NCBI RefSeq assembly: GCF_029543125.1
Contig: NZ_JARQWW010000006.1
Location: 1-64,000 of the forward strand
DNA from: Caulobacter segnis
GTDB lineage: Bacteria; Pseudomonadota; Alphaproteobacteria; Caulobacterales; Caulobacteraceae
Direction: 5' to 3'
Length of the DNA stretch: 64,000 nucleotides
Shown: in pieces, positions 56,335 through 64,000 of the stretch
Position numbering within the stretch: the stretch's first letter is position 1
How the letters are laid out: each line of letters begins with the position of its first letter
Notes under the pieces: generated by a model
Seen by the model: the letters and a program-made list of their open reading frames with translations, nothing else
The model's database searches: none
Told to the model about the DNA's origin: nothing
Program-made: the position numbers and the translations under genes

Positions 56335-56454
56335 GCCCCCTTCTCCCTCGATGGGAGAAGGGTCGGGGATGAGGGTGATGCGACGTCGGACGAAAGCGCG
56401 GCTGAATCTCAGCAGCCACCCTCACCCCTGCCCCTCTCCCATCAAGGGAGAGGG
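56335..56454. repeat. Composite hairpin repeat, family C copy 2
   Basis: The same two hairpin halves as at 6534-6650, with the same orientation and spacing class (TTCTCCCTCGATGGGAGAAG and CTCTCCCATCAAGGGAGAG), but with a diverged middle. It lies just after the ycgN stop on the minus strand. Confidence 0.75.
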
Positions 56455-56462
56455 ATCAAAAC

Positions 56463-56951
56463 CTACCCCTCGTACCCCTCGTCGCCCTTGTCCCGGTTCA
56501 GGTCCCAGGCGGCGAAGTCCAGCGCGTCCTCGGGGTCGTCCAGGGCCTCTTCCGTCACCGTCTGGCCGCGCACCGAGACGCCGGCCTTGTGGACGCTCTC
56601 CGGGTCGCCGGTGATCAGCGGGTGCCACGCCGGCAGGGTCTTGCCCTCATGCAGGCGCCGGTACGCGCAGGACGGCGGCATCCACTGCAGGTCCTCGATG
56701 TTGTACGGCGTCAGCTTGATGCAGTCGGGCACGTACTGCTTGCGGTTCGCATAGTCCTTGCAGCTGCACTTCTCGCTGTCGAACAGCTTGCAATGCACCC
56801 GCGTCGGGATGACCTCCTCGGTCTCCTCGTCCTCGAACCGCACCAGGCAGCACAGCCCGCACCCGTCGCACAGGCTCTCCCACTCGGGGACGGTCATCTG
56901 CTCCAGGCGCTTGTATTCCCAGAACGGACGCGATGACGGGTTCGGCGACAT
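56463..56951 (-). CDS. YcgN-family cysteine-cluster protein (UPF0260)
   Basis: A 162-residue cytoplasmic protein with the family's Cys pattern: SLCDGCGLCCLVRFED near the N-terminus, VHCKLFDSEKCSCKDYANRK in the middle, then VPDCIKLTPYNIEDLQWMPP and CAYRRLHEGKTLPAWHPL. The cysteines probably bind a metal or Fe-S cluster. Molecular role is unknown in the family, which is widespread in proteobacteria. Full length, monocistronic, with a family C repeat downstream. Confidence 0.9.
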   Translation of the reverse strand: MSPNPSSRPFWEYKRLEQMTVPEWESLCDGCGLCCLVRFEDEETEEVIPTRVHCKLFDSEKCSCKDYANRKQYVPDCIKLTPYNIEDLQWMPPSCAYRRLHEGKTLPAWHPLITGDPESVHKAGVSVRGQTVTEEALDDPEDALDFAAWDLNRDKGDEGYEG

Positions 56952-57005
56952 GCGCGGGGGAATAGCCGACGCGAGCCCGTTTGTCGCGTGCGGGGGTGAC
57001 GCGGG

Positions 57006-57578
57006 CTAGGGCGCCTCGCCATAGCGGTTCGGCCCAGCAGTACTCGGCCGCACCAGCAGCGCCGCCAGCAGGAACAGGCACACGATGTAGAACACGTTGT
57101 TCGTGAACATCAGCATGAACAGCGAAAGGTCGACTTCCTCAGCCCCAAAGCTGGCGAACAGGCGCGACCCGACGATGACCCCAAACAGCATGAAAGGCGT
57201 GGGCAGCAAGCCGACAAATCCGCTCAGACCACTGTCGTGCAACCGTCGGCTCACCGCCGCGCCCAGCAGCACGATCCCGGTCAGGAAGCCGGCCCCTACC
57301 CCGGTGAAAAGCAGTCCCACGTCCGGGACCACACCCGTCGGGCCGTCCACCGACATCTCGTAGTAGCCGGGACCGCTGCGCACCGTGACATCCTCGGGAT
57401 GCTCCACCGCATACGCATCGACCTCGGCCCAGAACTTCGCCATCGCCGGGACCGTGAACGACACCACCACGATCATCGACGGCAGTATAACCAGCGCCGC
57501 ATAGGGCCAGAACGAACCTCGGCTCTCACGTCCCTTGAACTGGGTCAGTCGCCGCAGATTACCAAGCACGCCAGCCAT
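57006..57578 (-). CDS. DUF805-family membrane protein
   Basis: A 190-residue membrane protein. The N-terminus LRRLTQFKGRESRGSFWPYA is the DUF805 signature (GRxxRxxFW), followed by four membrane helices (about 25-48, 88-110, 120-145, 155-178) and the AVSRRLHDSGLSGF motif preceding the third helix. A periplasmic loop of about 40 residues (VDAYAVEHPEDVTVRSGPGY) between the first two helices is longer than in YhaH. GGAGGGAACC precedes the ATG. Function of the family is unknown. Confidence 0.85.
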   Translation of the reverse strand: MAGVLGNLRRLTQFKGRESRGSFWPYAALVILPSMIVVVSFTVPAMAKFWAEVDAYAVEHPEDVTVRSGPGYYEMSVDGPTGVVPDVGLLFTGVGAGFLTGIVLLGAAVSRRLHDSGLSGFVGLLPTPFMLFGVIVGSRLFASFGAEEVDLSLFMLMFTNNVFYIVCLFLLAALLVRPSTAGPNRYGEAP

Positions 57579-57681
57579 GGTTCCCTCCGAATCCCATGCA
57601 CACGCTAGCGTTGTCCCCAGCTCCGAGGAAGCGCTTCGGTTCCTGACTTGGCCGAACTGACCATCCCTCAGGCGAGAGACG

Positions 57682-57921
57682 TCACCCGCACGCCGCCCCC
57701 GTCCCGTGGACCAGGGCGATGACCACCATCGACAGCACCGCCGGCGCCAGCAGCATGGAGATCAGGATCGGCCCGCCCTTGGGGTGGGCCAGGTTCACCG
57801 TCCACCCCATGCCCGGCTCGCGCTTGGGGACCCAAAGCCGGGGATCGTCCGCCGCGAAATACAGCCCCCAGGCGCCCCAGTTCCGCGGCTCGCGCCAGTG
57901 GACTTCCATGTCCGTCTGCAA
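57682..57921 (-). CDS. DUF5808-like small membrane protein
   Basis: A 79-residue protein containing LYFAADDPRLWVPKREPGMG and WTVNLAHPKGGP, the conserved core of DUF5808 proteins, followed by one hydrophobic helix (ILISMLLAPAVLSMVVIALV). The TTG at 57921 has GGAGG 7 bases upstream; an ATG four codons later is also possible. Function unknown. Confidence 0.7.
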   Translation of the reverse strand: MQTDMEVHWREPRNWGAWGLYFAADDPRLWVPKREPGMGWTVNLAHPKGGPILISMLLAPAVLSMVVIALVHGTGAACG

Positions 57922-58057
57922 AGCCTCGCCTCCCGCTTTTATCGTTCTGGGACAGGACGTTATTCCCGTCCGGGGATGTACGGAAGCGCCCTTGTCCGCG
58001 CATGACGCCGCAGGGGTAGGATTGGGGTTCTGGGATCACGCGGGTGATGAAAGCTCC

Positions 58058-58165
58058 GCTCCCCAGGCCTTGTGCCTGGGGCCCCTGCGTCCGCCGACGC
58101 GTCGCATCAGAACAACCACCGCCGGAGCGGCGGAAACAGGGACCCTCGCCACAAGGGCGAGGGAA
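58058..58165. repeat. Degenerate composite repeat before the DUF1330 gene
   Basis: CCCCAGGCCTTGTGCCTGGGGCC opens and CCCTCGCCACAAGGGCGAGGG closes the element, with CCGCCGGAGCGGCGG between. The end hairpin is shared with family D. The rest of the 57922-58234 gap shows no reading frame or regulatory motif I can defend. Confidence 0.6.
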
Positions 58166-58234
58166 GCGGGTGGAAAACAGGCGCACCCACGATATATTTC
58201 GCACACAAAACAATCCCGCGCAGGAAACGCCCAA

Positions 58235-58525
58235 ATGACCACCACCTACGTCGTCGCCCAGATCCGCTTCACCGACGAACCTTCGTACCGCCGCTACCAG
58301 GCCAAGTTCCCGCAAGTCTTCGCCAACTCAGGCGGCCGCGTCCTCGCCGCCGACGAGTCCCCCCGCCGCCTCTCCGGCGACTGGCCCTTCGACAAGCTGG
58401 TCATCATGCAGTTCCCCGACCCGGGCGCCGCCGACGCCTTCCTGGAAAGCGAGGCCTATCGCGAGATCAGCAAGGACCGCGACGCCGGCGCCGAGACGGT
58501 GGGGGTGATGGTGCGGGGGATTTGA
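58235..58525 (+). CDS. DUF1330-family protein
   Basis: A 96-residue dimeric-alpha/beta-barrel-type protein: TTYVVAQIRFTDEPSYRRYQ, GGRVLAADESPRRLSGDWPF, KLVIMQFPDPGAADAFLESE, AYREI. It matches the DUF1330 pattern of a ferredoxin-like fold with a conserved Y-x-x-Y near the N-terminus. The start at 58235 follows AGGAAAC; upstream coding in the same frame is spurious. Enzymatic role unknown. Confidence 0.85.
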   Translation: MTTTYVVAQIRFTDEPSYRRYQAKFPQVFANSGGRVLAADESPRRLSGDWPFDKLVIMQFPDPGAADAFLESEAYREISKDRDAGAETVGVMVRGI

Positions 58526-58539
58526 TACGGTTATCTACC

Positions 58540-58672
58540 GTCACCCTAGGCCTCGTGCCTAGGGCCCAGAGACTCGGCGTCGAAGGATGATCCGGAGCAC
58601 CGACCGCCTCACCGCCTCCTTCTGAACCTCAGCCGTTTCTGGGTCCTCGCCACGAGGGCGAGGATGACGGAT
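58540..58672. repeat. Composite hairpin repeat, family D copy 2
   Basis: Second copy of the element at 38714-38846, in the same orientation: the opening CCTAGGCCTCGTGCCTAGGGCC and the closing CCTCGCCACGAGGGCGAGG hairpins are conserved, while the middle differs at scattered positions. Confidence 0.75.
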
Positions 58673-58705
58673 AGAGGGGCGGCGAAAACCACCCGAAAGC
58701 CCCCC

Positions 58706-59440
58706 ATGCCCCATGTCATCCATCGCGGTCAGCGCATCCACTACACGGTCGAGGGCGACGGCCCGCTGGTGGTGCTTCAGCACGGCCTGTTCATGACCAG
58801 CGAGGATTGGCGCGAGCCGGGCTTCATCGACGCCCTGACCGCCGCCGGCTTCCGGGTCGCCTGCATCGACAGCCTCGGCCACGGGCTCAGCGACAAGCCC
58901 CACGACCCCGCCCTCTATGTCCAGGAACAGCGGGCCGGCGACATCGTGGCGGTGATCGACGACCTGGGCGAGCAGCGGGCCCACCTGATCGGCTACTCCA
59001 TGGGGGCCTGGATGTCGGTGGGCGTGGCCAAGCACCACCCCGGCCGCCTCGCCTCGCTCACCGTCGGCGGGTGGGACCTGGTGGGCGGCGTGCCCCGGAT
59101 GCCGGGCGGCAAGCTGACCTTCGACATGTTCATGGCCTTCGCCCGCAGCGTCGCCCCCGCCCTGACCGCCTGGGTGACGCCGGAGCTCGAGCCCGGCGTC
59201 CGCGCCTGTTTCGACAACCTGGCCGACCTGGACGGCGCCGCTGACGCGGTCCTGAACGGCGGCTTCCCGGTCCTGCTGTGGGACGGCCAGGGCGACCCCT
59301 ACCACGCCCCGAGCCAAGCCTTCGCGGCGGCGAACGGGCTGCCGTTCCTGTCCACGCCGGGCGACCACATCGGCGCGGTGACCCAGCCCACGCCGGAGGT
59401 GTTGGCGGGGATCGCGGGGTTCTTGAAGAGCGCCGACTAA
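58706..59440 (+). CDS. Alpha/beta-hydrolase
   Basis: A 244-residue alpha/beta-hydrolase. The oxyanion strand is VVLQHGLFMTSEDW, the nucleophile elbow LIGYSMGAWMSVGV (Ser), the acid LLWDGQGDPYHAP (Asp) and the base STPGDHIGAV (His), so the triad is complete. The helical cap is short (about 120-180). No signal peptide. Likely an esterase or a similar hydrolase of small substrates; substrate unknown. The start at 58706 is preferred over a leader that overlaps the family D repeat. Its stop is directly followed by a family A repeat. Confidence 0.88.
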   Translation: MPHVIHRGQRIHYTVEGDGPLVVLQHGLFMTSEDWREPGFIDALTAAGFRVACIDSLGHGLSDKPHDPALYVQEQRAGDIVAVIDDLGEQRAHLIGYSMGAWMSVGVAKHHPGRLASLTVGGWDLVGGVPRMPGGKLTFDMFMAFARSVAPALTAWVTPELEPGVRACFDNLADLDGAADAVLNGGFPVLLWDGQGDPYHAPSQAFAAANGLPFLSTPGDHIGAVTQPTPEVLAGIAGFLKSAD

Positions 59441-59567
59441 CTCCTCCCCCGTGCAACGGGGGAGGGGGACCGCGAAGCGGTGGAGGGGCGACCGCCGCAC
59501 AGAGCTCAGTCACGCCCCCTCCACCACGCTGCGCGTGGTCCCCCTCCCCCGCTTCGCAGGGGAGGAG
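59441..59567. repeat. Composite repeat, family A, uninterrupted copy upstream of uup
   Basis: Left half: CTCCTCCCCC...GGGGGAGGGGGACC, GCGAAGCGGTGGAGGGG. Right half, inverted: CCCCTCCACCACGCTGCGCG, TGGTCCCCCTCCCCCG, ending GGGGAGGAG. About 30 bp separate the halves. The matching copy on the other side of uup (61440-61677) carries an extra repeat inside it. Confidence 0.75.
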
Positions 59568-59648
59568 ATCACACCTTCTCCGCCTCCCCTCCGCCGCCCG
59601 TATGCTGTAGAGACCCCTCCTCCCGCCGCGAAGAGTCCGACACCCGCA

Positions 59649-61439
59649 ATGCGTCCCCCCGTCCTCGCCCTGAAAGACGTCCGTCTCGCCGACGGCGCCA
59701 AGATGCTGTTCGACGGCGTGGACCTGTCGCTGGAGCCGCGCGCCCGCGCCTGCCTGGTAGGCCGCAACGGGGCCGGCAAGTCGACCCTGCTGAAGATCCT
59801 CTCCGGCCTGGTCGAGGCCGACGCCGGCGAGCGCTCCGTCACCCCCGGCGCCCGCATAAGCGTCGTGGCCCAGGAGCCGCCGATCGACGGCGCCACCCTG
59901 CTGGACTACGCCACCGCCGGCGGCGCCACGCATTACGAGGCCGAGGCCGCGCTTCAGGCCTTCGGCCTCGATCCCGCCAAGGCCGCTCAGGGCCTGTCCG
60001 GCGGCGAGACCCGCAAGGCCGCCCTGGCCCGCGCCTTCGCCGAGCAGCCGGACGTCCTGCTGCTGGACGAGCCCACCAACCACCTGGACATCTTCGCGAT
60101 CCAGACGCTGGAGGAGCAGCTGCTCGCCTGCCGCGCGGCGTGCCTGATCATCAGCCACGACCGCGCCTTCCTCACCCGCGTCACCCAGCGCTGCTTCTGG
60201 CTGGAGCACCGCAAGGTCCGCCGCCTCGACAAGGGCTTCGGCGCCTTCGACGAATGGTCCGACCAGATCCAGGCCGCCGAGGAGGACGAGGCCCGCCGCC
60301 TGGACAAGGCCATCGAGCGCGAGAACCACTGGCTGGCCCGGGGCGTCACCGCCCGCCGCGCCCGCAACGAGGGGCGCCGCCGCCGCCTCATGGACATGCG
60401 CCAGCAGAAGACCGAGCGCCTGAAGGACCAGCGCGGGACCCTGTCCATGGGCCTGGAATCCTCCGGCGTCGGCGGCCAGCGGGTCATCGAGGCCAAGAAG
60501 ATCAACAAGGCCTTCGGCGACCGCATCCTGCTGAAGGACTTCTCCACCCGCATCCTGCGCGGCGACCGCGTCGCCATCGTCGGCCCCAACGGCGCCGGCA
60601 AGACCACCCTGCTGAAGATGCTGCTGGGCGAGGTCCCGGTGGATAGCGGCGAGGTGAAGCTCGGCGCCGGCCTCGACGTGGCCTATCTCGACCAGTCCCG
60701 CGCCGCCCTGTCCGGCGACGAGACCCTGTGGGAGATCCTGGCCCCCGGCGGCGGCGACCAGCTGCTGGTGCGCGGCTCGCCCCGCCACGTGGCCGCCTAC
60801 GCCAAGGAGTTCCTGTTCCGCGACAACCAGCTTCGCCAGCCCGTCGCCAGCCTGTCCGGCGGCGAGCGCAACCGCCTGCTGCTGGCCCGCGCCCTGGCCA
60901 ATCCGGCCAATCTGATGATCCTGGACGAGCCGACCAACGACCTGGACATGGACACCCTCGACCTGCTCGAGGACCTGCTGGCCGATTTCGACGGCACCCT
61001 GATCCTGGTCAGCCACGACCGCGACTTCATCGACCGCCTGGCCACCTCGACCATCGCCCTCGACGGCCGCGGCCGCGCGGTGGAGACCCCCGGCGGCTGG
61101 TCCGACTTCATGCGCCAGAACCCAGGCTTCTTCGACGGCCCGTCCACGCCGGCCGCCGCGAAAGCCGCGCCGGTCGTCCGCGCCGAGCCCAAGAAGTCCG
61201 TCAAGCTGTCCTACAAGGACCAGCGCCGGCTTGAGGAGCTGGAGGCCCTGGTCGCCAAACTCCCCGGCGACATCGCTTTGCTGGATGAAAAGCTCAGCGA
61301 CCCCAACCTCTACACCCGCGACCCGGCCCTCTTCGACAAGACCATGAAAGCCGCCGACGCCGCCCGGGCTCAGTTGTCCTCCGCCGAAGAAGAATGGCTG
61401 GAGCTGGAAGAGAAGCGGGAAGCTTTGGCGTCCCAATAA
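59649..61439 (+). CDS. uup: ABC-F family ATPase, Uup type
   Basis: A soluble ribosome-associated ATPase of 596 residues with two ABC domains and no membrane part. Domain 1: Walker A VGRNGAGKSTLLKILSG, signature LSGGETRKAALARAFAE, Walker B VLLLDEPTNHLDIFA. A linker (about 225-285) follows. Domain 2: VGPNGAGKTTLLKMLLG, SLSGGERNRLLLARALA, LMILDEPTNDLDMDTLDLLE. The C-terminal coiled coil (about 525-596) is characteristic of Uup. ABC-F proteins of this group act in translation or ribosome assembly and in precise transposon excision phenotypes. Flanked on both sides by family A repeats. Confidence 0.93.
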   Translation: MRPPVLALKDVRLADGAKMLFDGVDLSLEPRARACLVGRNGAGKSTLLKILSGLVEADAGERSVTPGARISVVAQEPPIDGATLLDYATAGGATHYEAEAALQAFGLDPAKAAQGLSGGETRKAALARAFAEQPDVLLLDEPTNHLDIFAIQTLEEQLLACRAACLIISHDRAFLTRVTQRCFWLEHRKVRRLDKGFGAFDEWSDQIQAAEEDEARRLDKAIERENHWLARGVTARRARNEGRRRRLMDMRQQKTERLKDQRGTLSMGLESSGVGGQRVIEAKKINKAFGDRILLKDFSTRILRGDRVAIVGPNGAGKTTLLKMLLGEVPVDSGEVKLGAGLDVAYLDQSRAALSGDETLWEILAPGGGDQLLVRGSPRHVAAYAKEFLFRDNQLRQPVASLSGGERNRLLLARALANPANLMILDEPTNDLDMDTLDLLEDLLADFDGTLILVSHDRDFIDRLATSTIALDGRGRAVETPGGWSDFMRQNPGFFDGPSTPAAAKAAPVVRAEPKKSVKLSYKDQRRLEELEALVAKLPGDIALLDEKLSDPNLYTRDPALFDKTMKAADAARAQLSSAEEEWLELEEKREALASQ

Positions 61440-61677
61440 CTCCTCCCCCGCTTGCGGGGGAGGGGGACCGCGAAGCGGTGTAGGGGGCGACCGCTTCCTC
61501 TGAGCCTCCCAAATCCGCTCACCCCGGCGAAGGCCGGGGCCCAGGTGAAGCCCTGCTGGCTCACCGGATGAATCTGGGTCCCGGCCTTCGCCGGGATGAG
61601 CGGCTGAAAACCGCACCCAGTCACGCCCCCTCCACCATGCTGCGCATGGTCCCCCTCCCCGCTTCGCAGCGGAGGAG
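61440..61677. repeat. Composite repeat, family A, interrupted copy downstream of uup
   Basis: The same left (61440-61492) and right (61619-61677) halves as the copy at 59441-59567, but the centre contains a complete family B element (61515-61603) plus short flanks. The element is therefore a repeat within a repeat. It begins at the base after the uup stop codon. Confidence 0.75.
61515..61603. repeat. Family B repeat nested in a family A element
   Basis: CCGCTCACCCCGGCGAAGG and its inverted partner CCTTCGCCGGGATGAGCGG are the outer arms of an 89-bp palindromic element. The other clear copy is at 10745-10828. Here it divides the family A repeat into two halves. Confidence 0.75.
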
Positions 61678-61698
61678 ATAACCCCCTTGCCAACCTCA

Positions 61699-61720
61699 GT
61701 GTTATACCTCACTATAACAC
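61699..61720. promoter_or_regulatory. GntR/YtrA-type operator
   Basis: GTGTTATA-CCTCAC-TATAACAC is a perfect inverted repeat with 8-bp arms, 27 bp upstream of the GntR start. The form GTnTTATA...TATAAnAC fits operators of YtrA-subfamily regulators, so autoregulation of the whole operon is likely. Confidence 0.7.
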
Positions 61721-61747
61721 CAACTCATCACCAACACCGAAAGCCCG

Positions 61748-62113
61748 ATGGACTCCGAGTGGAGCGACAACCAGCCGATCTGGCGGCAGATCAGGGACCG
61801 CGTGGTCGCCATGATCCTCGACGGGCATCTGGCGCCCGGCGACCCGCTGCCGTCGGTGCGCGCCGCCGCCACGGACAGCCGGGTCAATCCGCTCACCGTG
61901 CTCAAGGCCTACCAGCAGCTCGCCGACGACGGCCTGGTGGAGAAGCGCCGGGGCCTGGGCATGTTCGTCAACGCCGGGGCGCGGGAGCTGCTGCTCGACG
62001 CCGAGCGCCGGCGCTTTCTCACGGAACAGTGGCCCGAAATCGAGGCGACCATCCGTCGTCTCGGCCTGGCCGAAGACCTGCTGGGCGCCCGCGCCCGGCC
62101 CAAGGGGGAATAG
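61748..62113 (+). CDS. GntR-family regulator, YtrA subfamily
   Basis: A 121-residue regulator with only the winged-helix domain and a short dimerisation tail, the YtrA subfamily plan: NQPIWRQIRDRVVAMILDGH, GDPLPSVRAAATDSRVNPLT, VLKAYQQLADDGLVEKRRGL. The tail (EQWPEIEATIRRLGLAEDLL) pairs dimers. It leads an operon with an ABC ATPase (5 bp away), a permease and a further membrane protein, and a perfect palindrome upstream marks its operator. In this subfamily cell-wall-active compounds are frequent signals. Confidence 0.92.
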   Translation: MDSEWSDNQPIWRQIRDRVVAMILDGHLAPGDPLPSVRAAATDSRVNPLTVLKAYQQLADDGLVEKRRGLGMFVNAGARELLLDAERRRFLTEQWPEIEATIRRLGLAEDLLGARARPKGE

Positions 62114-62117
62114 TCCG

Positions 62118-62990
62118 ATGTCCTGCATAGAGGCGCGCGGCGTCTTCAAGTCTTACGGCAAGACCACCGCGCTCAACGGCTTCCAGCTGTCGGTGGGCGA
62201 AGGCCGCATCCTCGGCCTGATCGGCCCCAACGGGGCGGGCAAGAGCACGGCCCTGATGGCCATGCTCGGCCTGATCCCCTTCGACGGCTCGCTCAAGGTC
62301 CTCGGCCTCGACCCGTGGAAGGAGCGCGGCGCCCTGATGGAGCAGGTCTGCTTCATCGCCGACGTGGCCGTCCTGCCCCGCTGGATGAAGGTGAGCCAGG
62401 CCCTGGACTACATGGGCGGCGTCCACCCCCGCTTCGACCGCGCCAAGGCCGAGGCCTTCCTGGCCCGCACCAGCATCAAGCGCGAGAGCAAGGTGCGCGA
62501 GCTGTCCAAGGGCATGGTCGCCCAGCTCCACCTGTCCCTGGTCATGGCCGTGGACGCCAGGCTGCTGGTGTTGGACGAGCCGACCCTCGGCCTCGACATC
62601 CTCTACCGCAAGGCCTTCTACGACAGCCTGCTGAACGACTACTTCGACGGCGGCCGCACCATCGTCGTCTCCACCCACCAGGTGGACGAGATCGAGCACA
62701 TCCTCACCGACGTGGCCTTCATCGACCGCGGCCAGGTGGTCCTCGACAGCAGCATGGAGGGGCTGGAGACCCGCTTCGCCGAGCTGCTGGTCGGGCCGGA
62801 CAAGGCCGACGCCGCCCGCGCCCTGAACCCCATCCATGAACGCCAGGTCTTCGGCCGCCAGTTGATGATCTTCGACGGCGCCGACCGCAAGGCGCTGGCC
62901 AAGCTGGGCGAGGTCCGCACGCCGGGTCTCGCCGACCTGTTCGTCGCCAAGATCGCCCCGCGCTTCGACATGAAAGGACGGGCGGCATGA
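62118..62990 (+). CDS. ABC transporter ATP-binding protein of the YtrA-regulated operon
   Basis: A 290-residue ATPase. Walker A GLIGPNGAGKSTALMAMLG, Q-loop region near CFIADVAVLPRWMKV, signature VRELSKGMVAQLHLSLVMA (LSKGM instead of LSGGQ), Walker B RLLVLDEPTLGLDILYR, His switch VSTHQVDEIEHI. An extra C-terminal ~75-residue domain (AARALNPIHERQVFGRQLMI) follows, as in YtrB-like exporters. It overlaps the permease start by four bases (ATGA). Confidence 0.9.
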   Translation: MSCIEARGVFKSYGKTTALNGFQLSVGEGRILGLIGPNGAGKSTALMAMLGLIPFDGSLKVLGLDPWKERGALMEQVCFIADVAVLPRWMKVSQALDYMGGVHPRFDRAKAEAFLARTSIKRESKVRELSKGMVAQLHLSLVMAVDARLLVLDEPTLGLDILYRKAFYDSLLNDYFDGGRTIVVSTHQVDEIEHILTDVAFIDRGQVVLDSSMEGLETRFAELLVGPDKADAARALNPIHERQVFGRQLMIFDGADRKALAKLGEVRTPGLADLFVAKIAPRFDMKGRAA

Positions 62991-63898
62991 GCAGCCTCGA
63001 CGCCGACTTCGCCACCGCCGCCCCCACGGCCATGACGGCCGCCAACAAGGTCCGGCCCTTCTACTGGTCCCTGCGCCGGGAGCTGTGGGAGCACCGCTCC
63101 ATCTGGATCGCCCCCGCCGCCGTCGCCGCCCTGATCCTGCTGGGCTATCTGCTCGGCTCTTTCGGCCTGCCCCGGCGCGTCGCTCAGGCCGCCGCCGGCG
63201 CCACGGAGCGGGTGATGCTGCCCTACGCCGTGGCCCTTGGCGCGGCCTTCATCGCCGCCGCCCTCTCCGGCGCCTACTATTGCCTGACCTGCCTGCAGGG
63301 CGAACGCCGCGACCGCAGCATCCTGTTCTGGAAATCCCTGCCGGTCTCCGATCGCACCGCCGTCCTGGCCAAGGCCGCCGTGCCCATGGTCGTCCAGCCC
63401 CTGGCCGTGATCGCCATCGTCCTGGCGACCCATCTCGCCATGCTCGCCTGGGGCACGTTCGTGATGCTGATCTCGAACAACAACCCCGGTCCCATGTGGG
63501 TCCACGGCTTCCCCGGCTTCATCTGGGCGGTGATGTTCGTCGGCCTGCCCTACCTGGCCCTGTGGCACGCCCCGGTGATCGCATGGCTGATGCTGGTCTC
63601 CGCCTGGGCCCGTCGCGCCACCTTCCTGTGGGCCGTGATCCCGCCAGTCATGCTGGCCGTGATGGAGCGGATGGTCTTCGACACCCGCCACGTCCCGGAG
63701 TTCATCGGCACGCGCCTGTTGGGCGGTCTCGCCCACGTCGCCAGCACCGGCGGTTATGGCCAGGTCCCGGTGCGCGGCTTCCGCGACATCGACCTCACCC
63801 GGATGCTCTCCGACCCGAATCTGTGGATCGGCCTCGTCCTCGCCGCCCTGCTGTTCGAAGGCGCCGTCCGCCTGCGCCGCCGCCGCGAACCGAACTGA
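62987..63898 (+). CDS. ABC transporter permease of the YtrA-regulated operon
   Basis: A 303-residue ABC-2-like permease with about six membrane helices. After a cytoplasmic leader, IWIAPAAVAALILLGYLLGS, then AVALGAAFIAAALSGAYYCL, the cytoplasmic segment QGERRDRSILFWKSLPVSDR (the coupling motif of this group), further helices (PLAVIAIVLATHLAMLAWGT, FIWAVMFVGLPYLALWHAPV), and a last helix near 275-295. Together with the ATPase it forms a complete two-protein exporter. Substrate unknown. Confidence 0.88.
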   Translation: MSSLDADFATAAPTAMTAANKVRPFYWSLRRELWEHRSIWIAPAAVAALILLGYLLGSFGLPRRVAQAAAGATERVMLPYAVALGAAFIAAALSGAYYCLTCLQGERRDRSILFWKSLPVSDRTAVLAKAAVPMVVQPLAVIAIVLATHLAMLAWGTFVMLISNNNPGPMWVHGFPGFIWAVMFVGLPYLALWHAPVIAWLMLVSAWARRATFLWAVIPPVMLAVMERMVFDTRHVPEFIGTRLLGGLAHVASTGGYGQVPVRGFRDIDLTRMLSDPNLWIGLVLAALLFEGAVRLRRRREPN

Positions 63899-63934
63899 TC
63901 GCAACCCATCGACCGTCCCAAGAGGAGAAGCCTC

Positions 63935-64000
63935 ATGGACCCGCGTCTCCAGTCCGTTCTTCTGGCCGTCCACATCGCCGCCGGCGCCGTCGGCCTAGCG
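63935..64000 (+). CDS. Membrane protein, 5-prime end only (runs off the window)
   Basis: An ATG at 63935 preceded by AGAGGAG opens MDPRLQSVLLAVHIAAGAVG, the start of a membrane protein, which continues past base 64000 without a stop. It lies 36 bp after the permease, so it probably belongs to the GntR operon. The N-terminal helix is of the kind found in DUF2306 proteins, but 22 residues are too few to name a family. Confidence 0.7.
   Translation, partial: MDPRLQSVLLAVHIAAGAVGLA

Noticed and set aside
61440..61677. CRISPR-like or transposon origin of the repeated palindromes
   Set aside because: No regularly spaced direct repeats with unique spacers and no transposase gene; the units are composite hairpins dispersed between genes.

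Overview
The window is chromosomal DNA from a very GC-rich alphaproteobacterium, most likely a member of the Caulobacteraceae (Caulobacter/Phenylobacterium/Brevundimonas group). This rests on a PleC-like hybrid-PAS kinase whose phospho-acceptor histidine lies about 230 residues from the C-terminus, abundant TonB-dependent receptors, a cycHJKL-type cytochrome c maturation operon, a bacteriophytochrome/heme oxygenase pair, and intergenic composite hairpin repeats. No rRNA, tRNA, CRISPR array, transposase or phage module was seen; this is core chromosome with accessory genes and decayed genes between conserved ones.

Layout. 0-5 kb: TetR regulator divergent from a two-gene RND efflux operon, with a 12-bp-arm inverted repeat between them. 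5-11 kb: secreted amidase, two acyl-CoA dehydrogenases divergent from an aldehyde dehydrogenase, and a frameshifted AbrB-type gene. 11-19.5 kb: pepN, a pleC-like kinase gene, then bphO-bphP. 19.7-25.8 kb: a decayed zone with an M13 peptidase collapsed to its two ends, a secreted protein with a broken frame, and a collapsed LytTR regulator. Among them are an isochorismatase-like hydrolase with a divergent AsnC regulator, a tiny membrane protein, and a BlaI/M56 pair with its operator. 25.8-38.7 kb: catalase; a TonB receptor plus ABC-2 exporter operon (four genes); a LysR/alcohol dehydrogenase divergent pair; and a second TonB receptor divergent from a DUF1624 acyltransferase-like protein. Both receptor promoters carry the same 13-bp palindrome GTWATAWCATWAC, resembling Zur sites, so the two loci may form one zinc regulon.

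39-52 kb, minus strand: ccmI-ccmE-ccmF-ccmH, then degP, an OmpR-type two-component pair, a BrnT/BrnA toxin-antitoxin pair fused into one frame, and glnE, which starts by a GTGA overlap with the antitoxin stop. An unknown conserved-looking protein and a PhoPQ-like operon with a PepSY protein follow, then CbpA. 55.8-64 kb: small proteins (YcgN, DUF805, DUF5808, DUF1330), an alpha/beta hydrolase, the ABC-F protein Uup flanked on both sides by the same composite repeat, and a YtrA-type GntR/ABC operon running off the window edge.

The most unusual items are the BrnT-BrnA single-frame fusion beside glnE, the shared Zur-like site of the two TonB loci, two genes reduced to fused ends, four frames each restored by adding one G in a G-rich stretch, and a repeat nested in another repeat downstream of uup.
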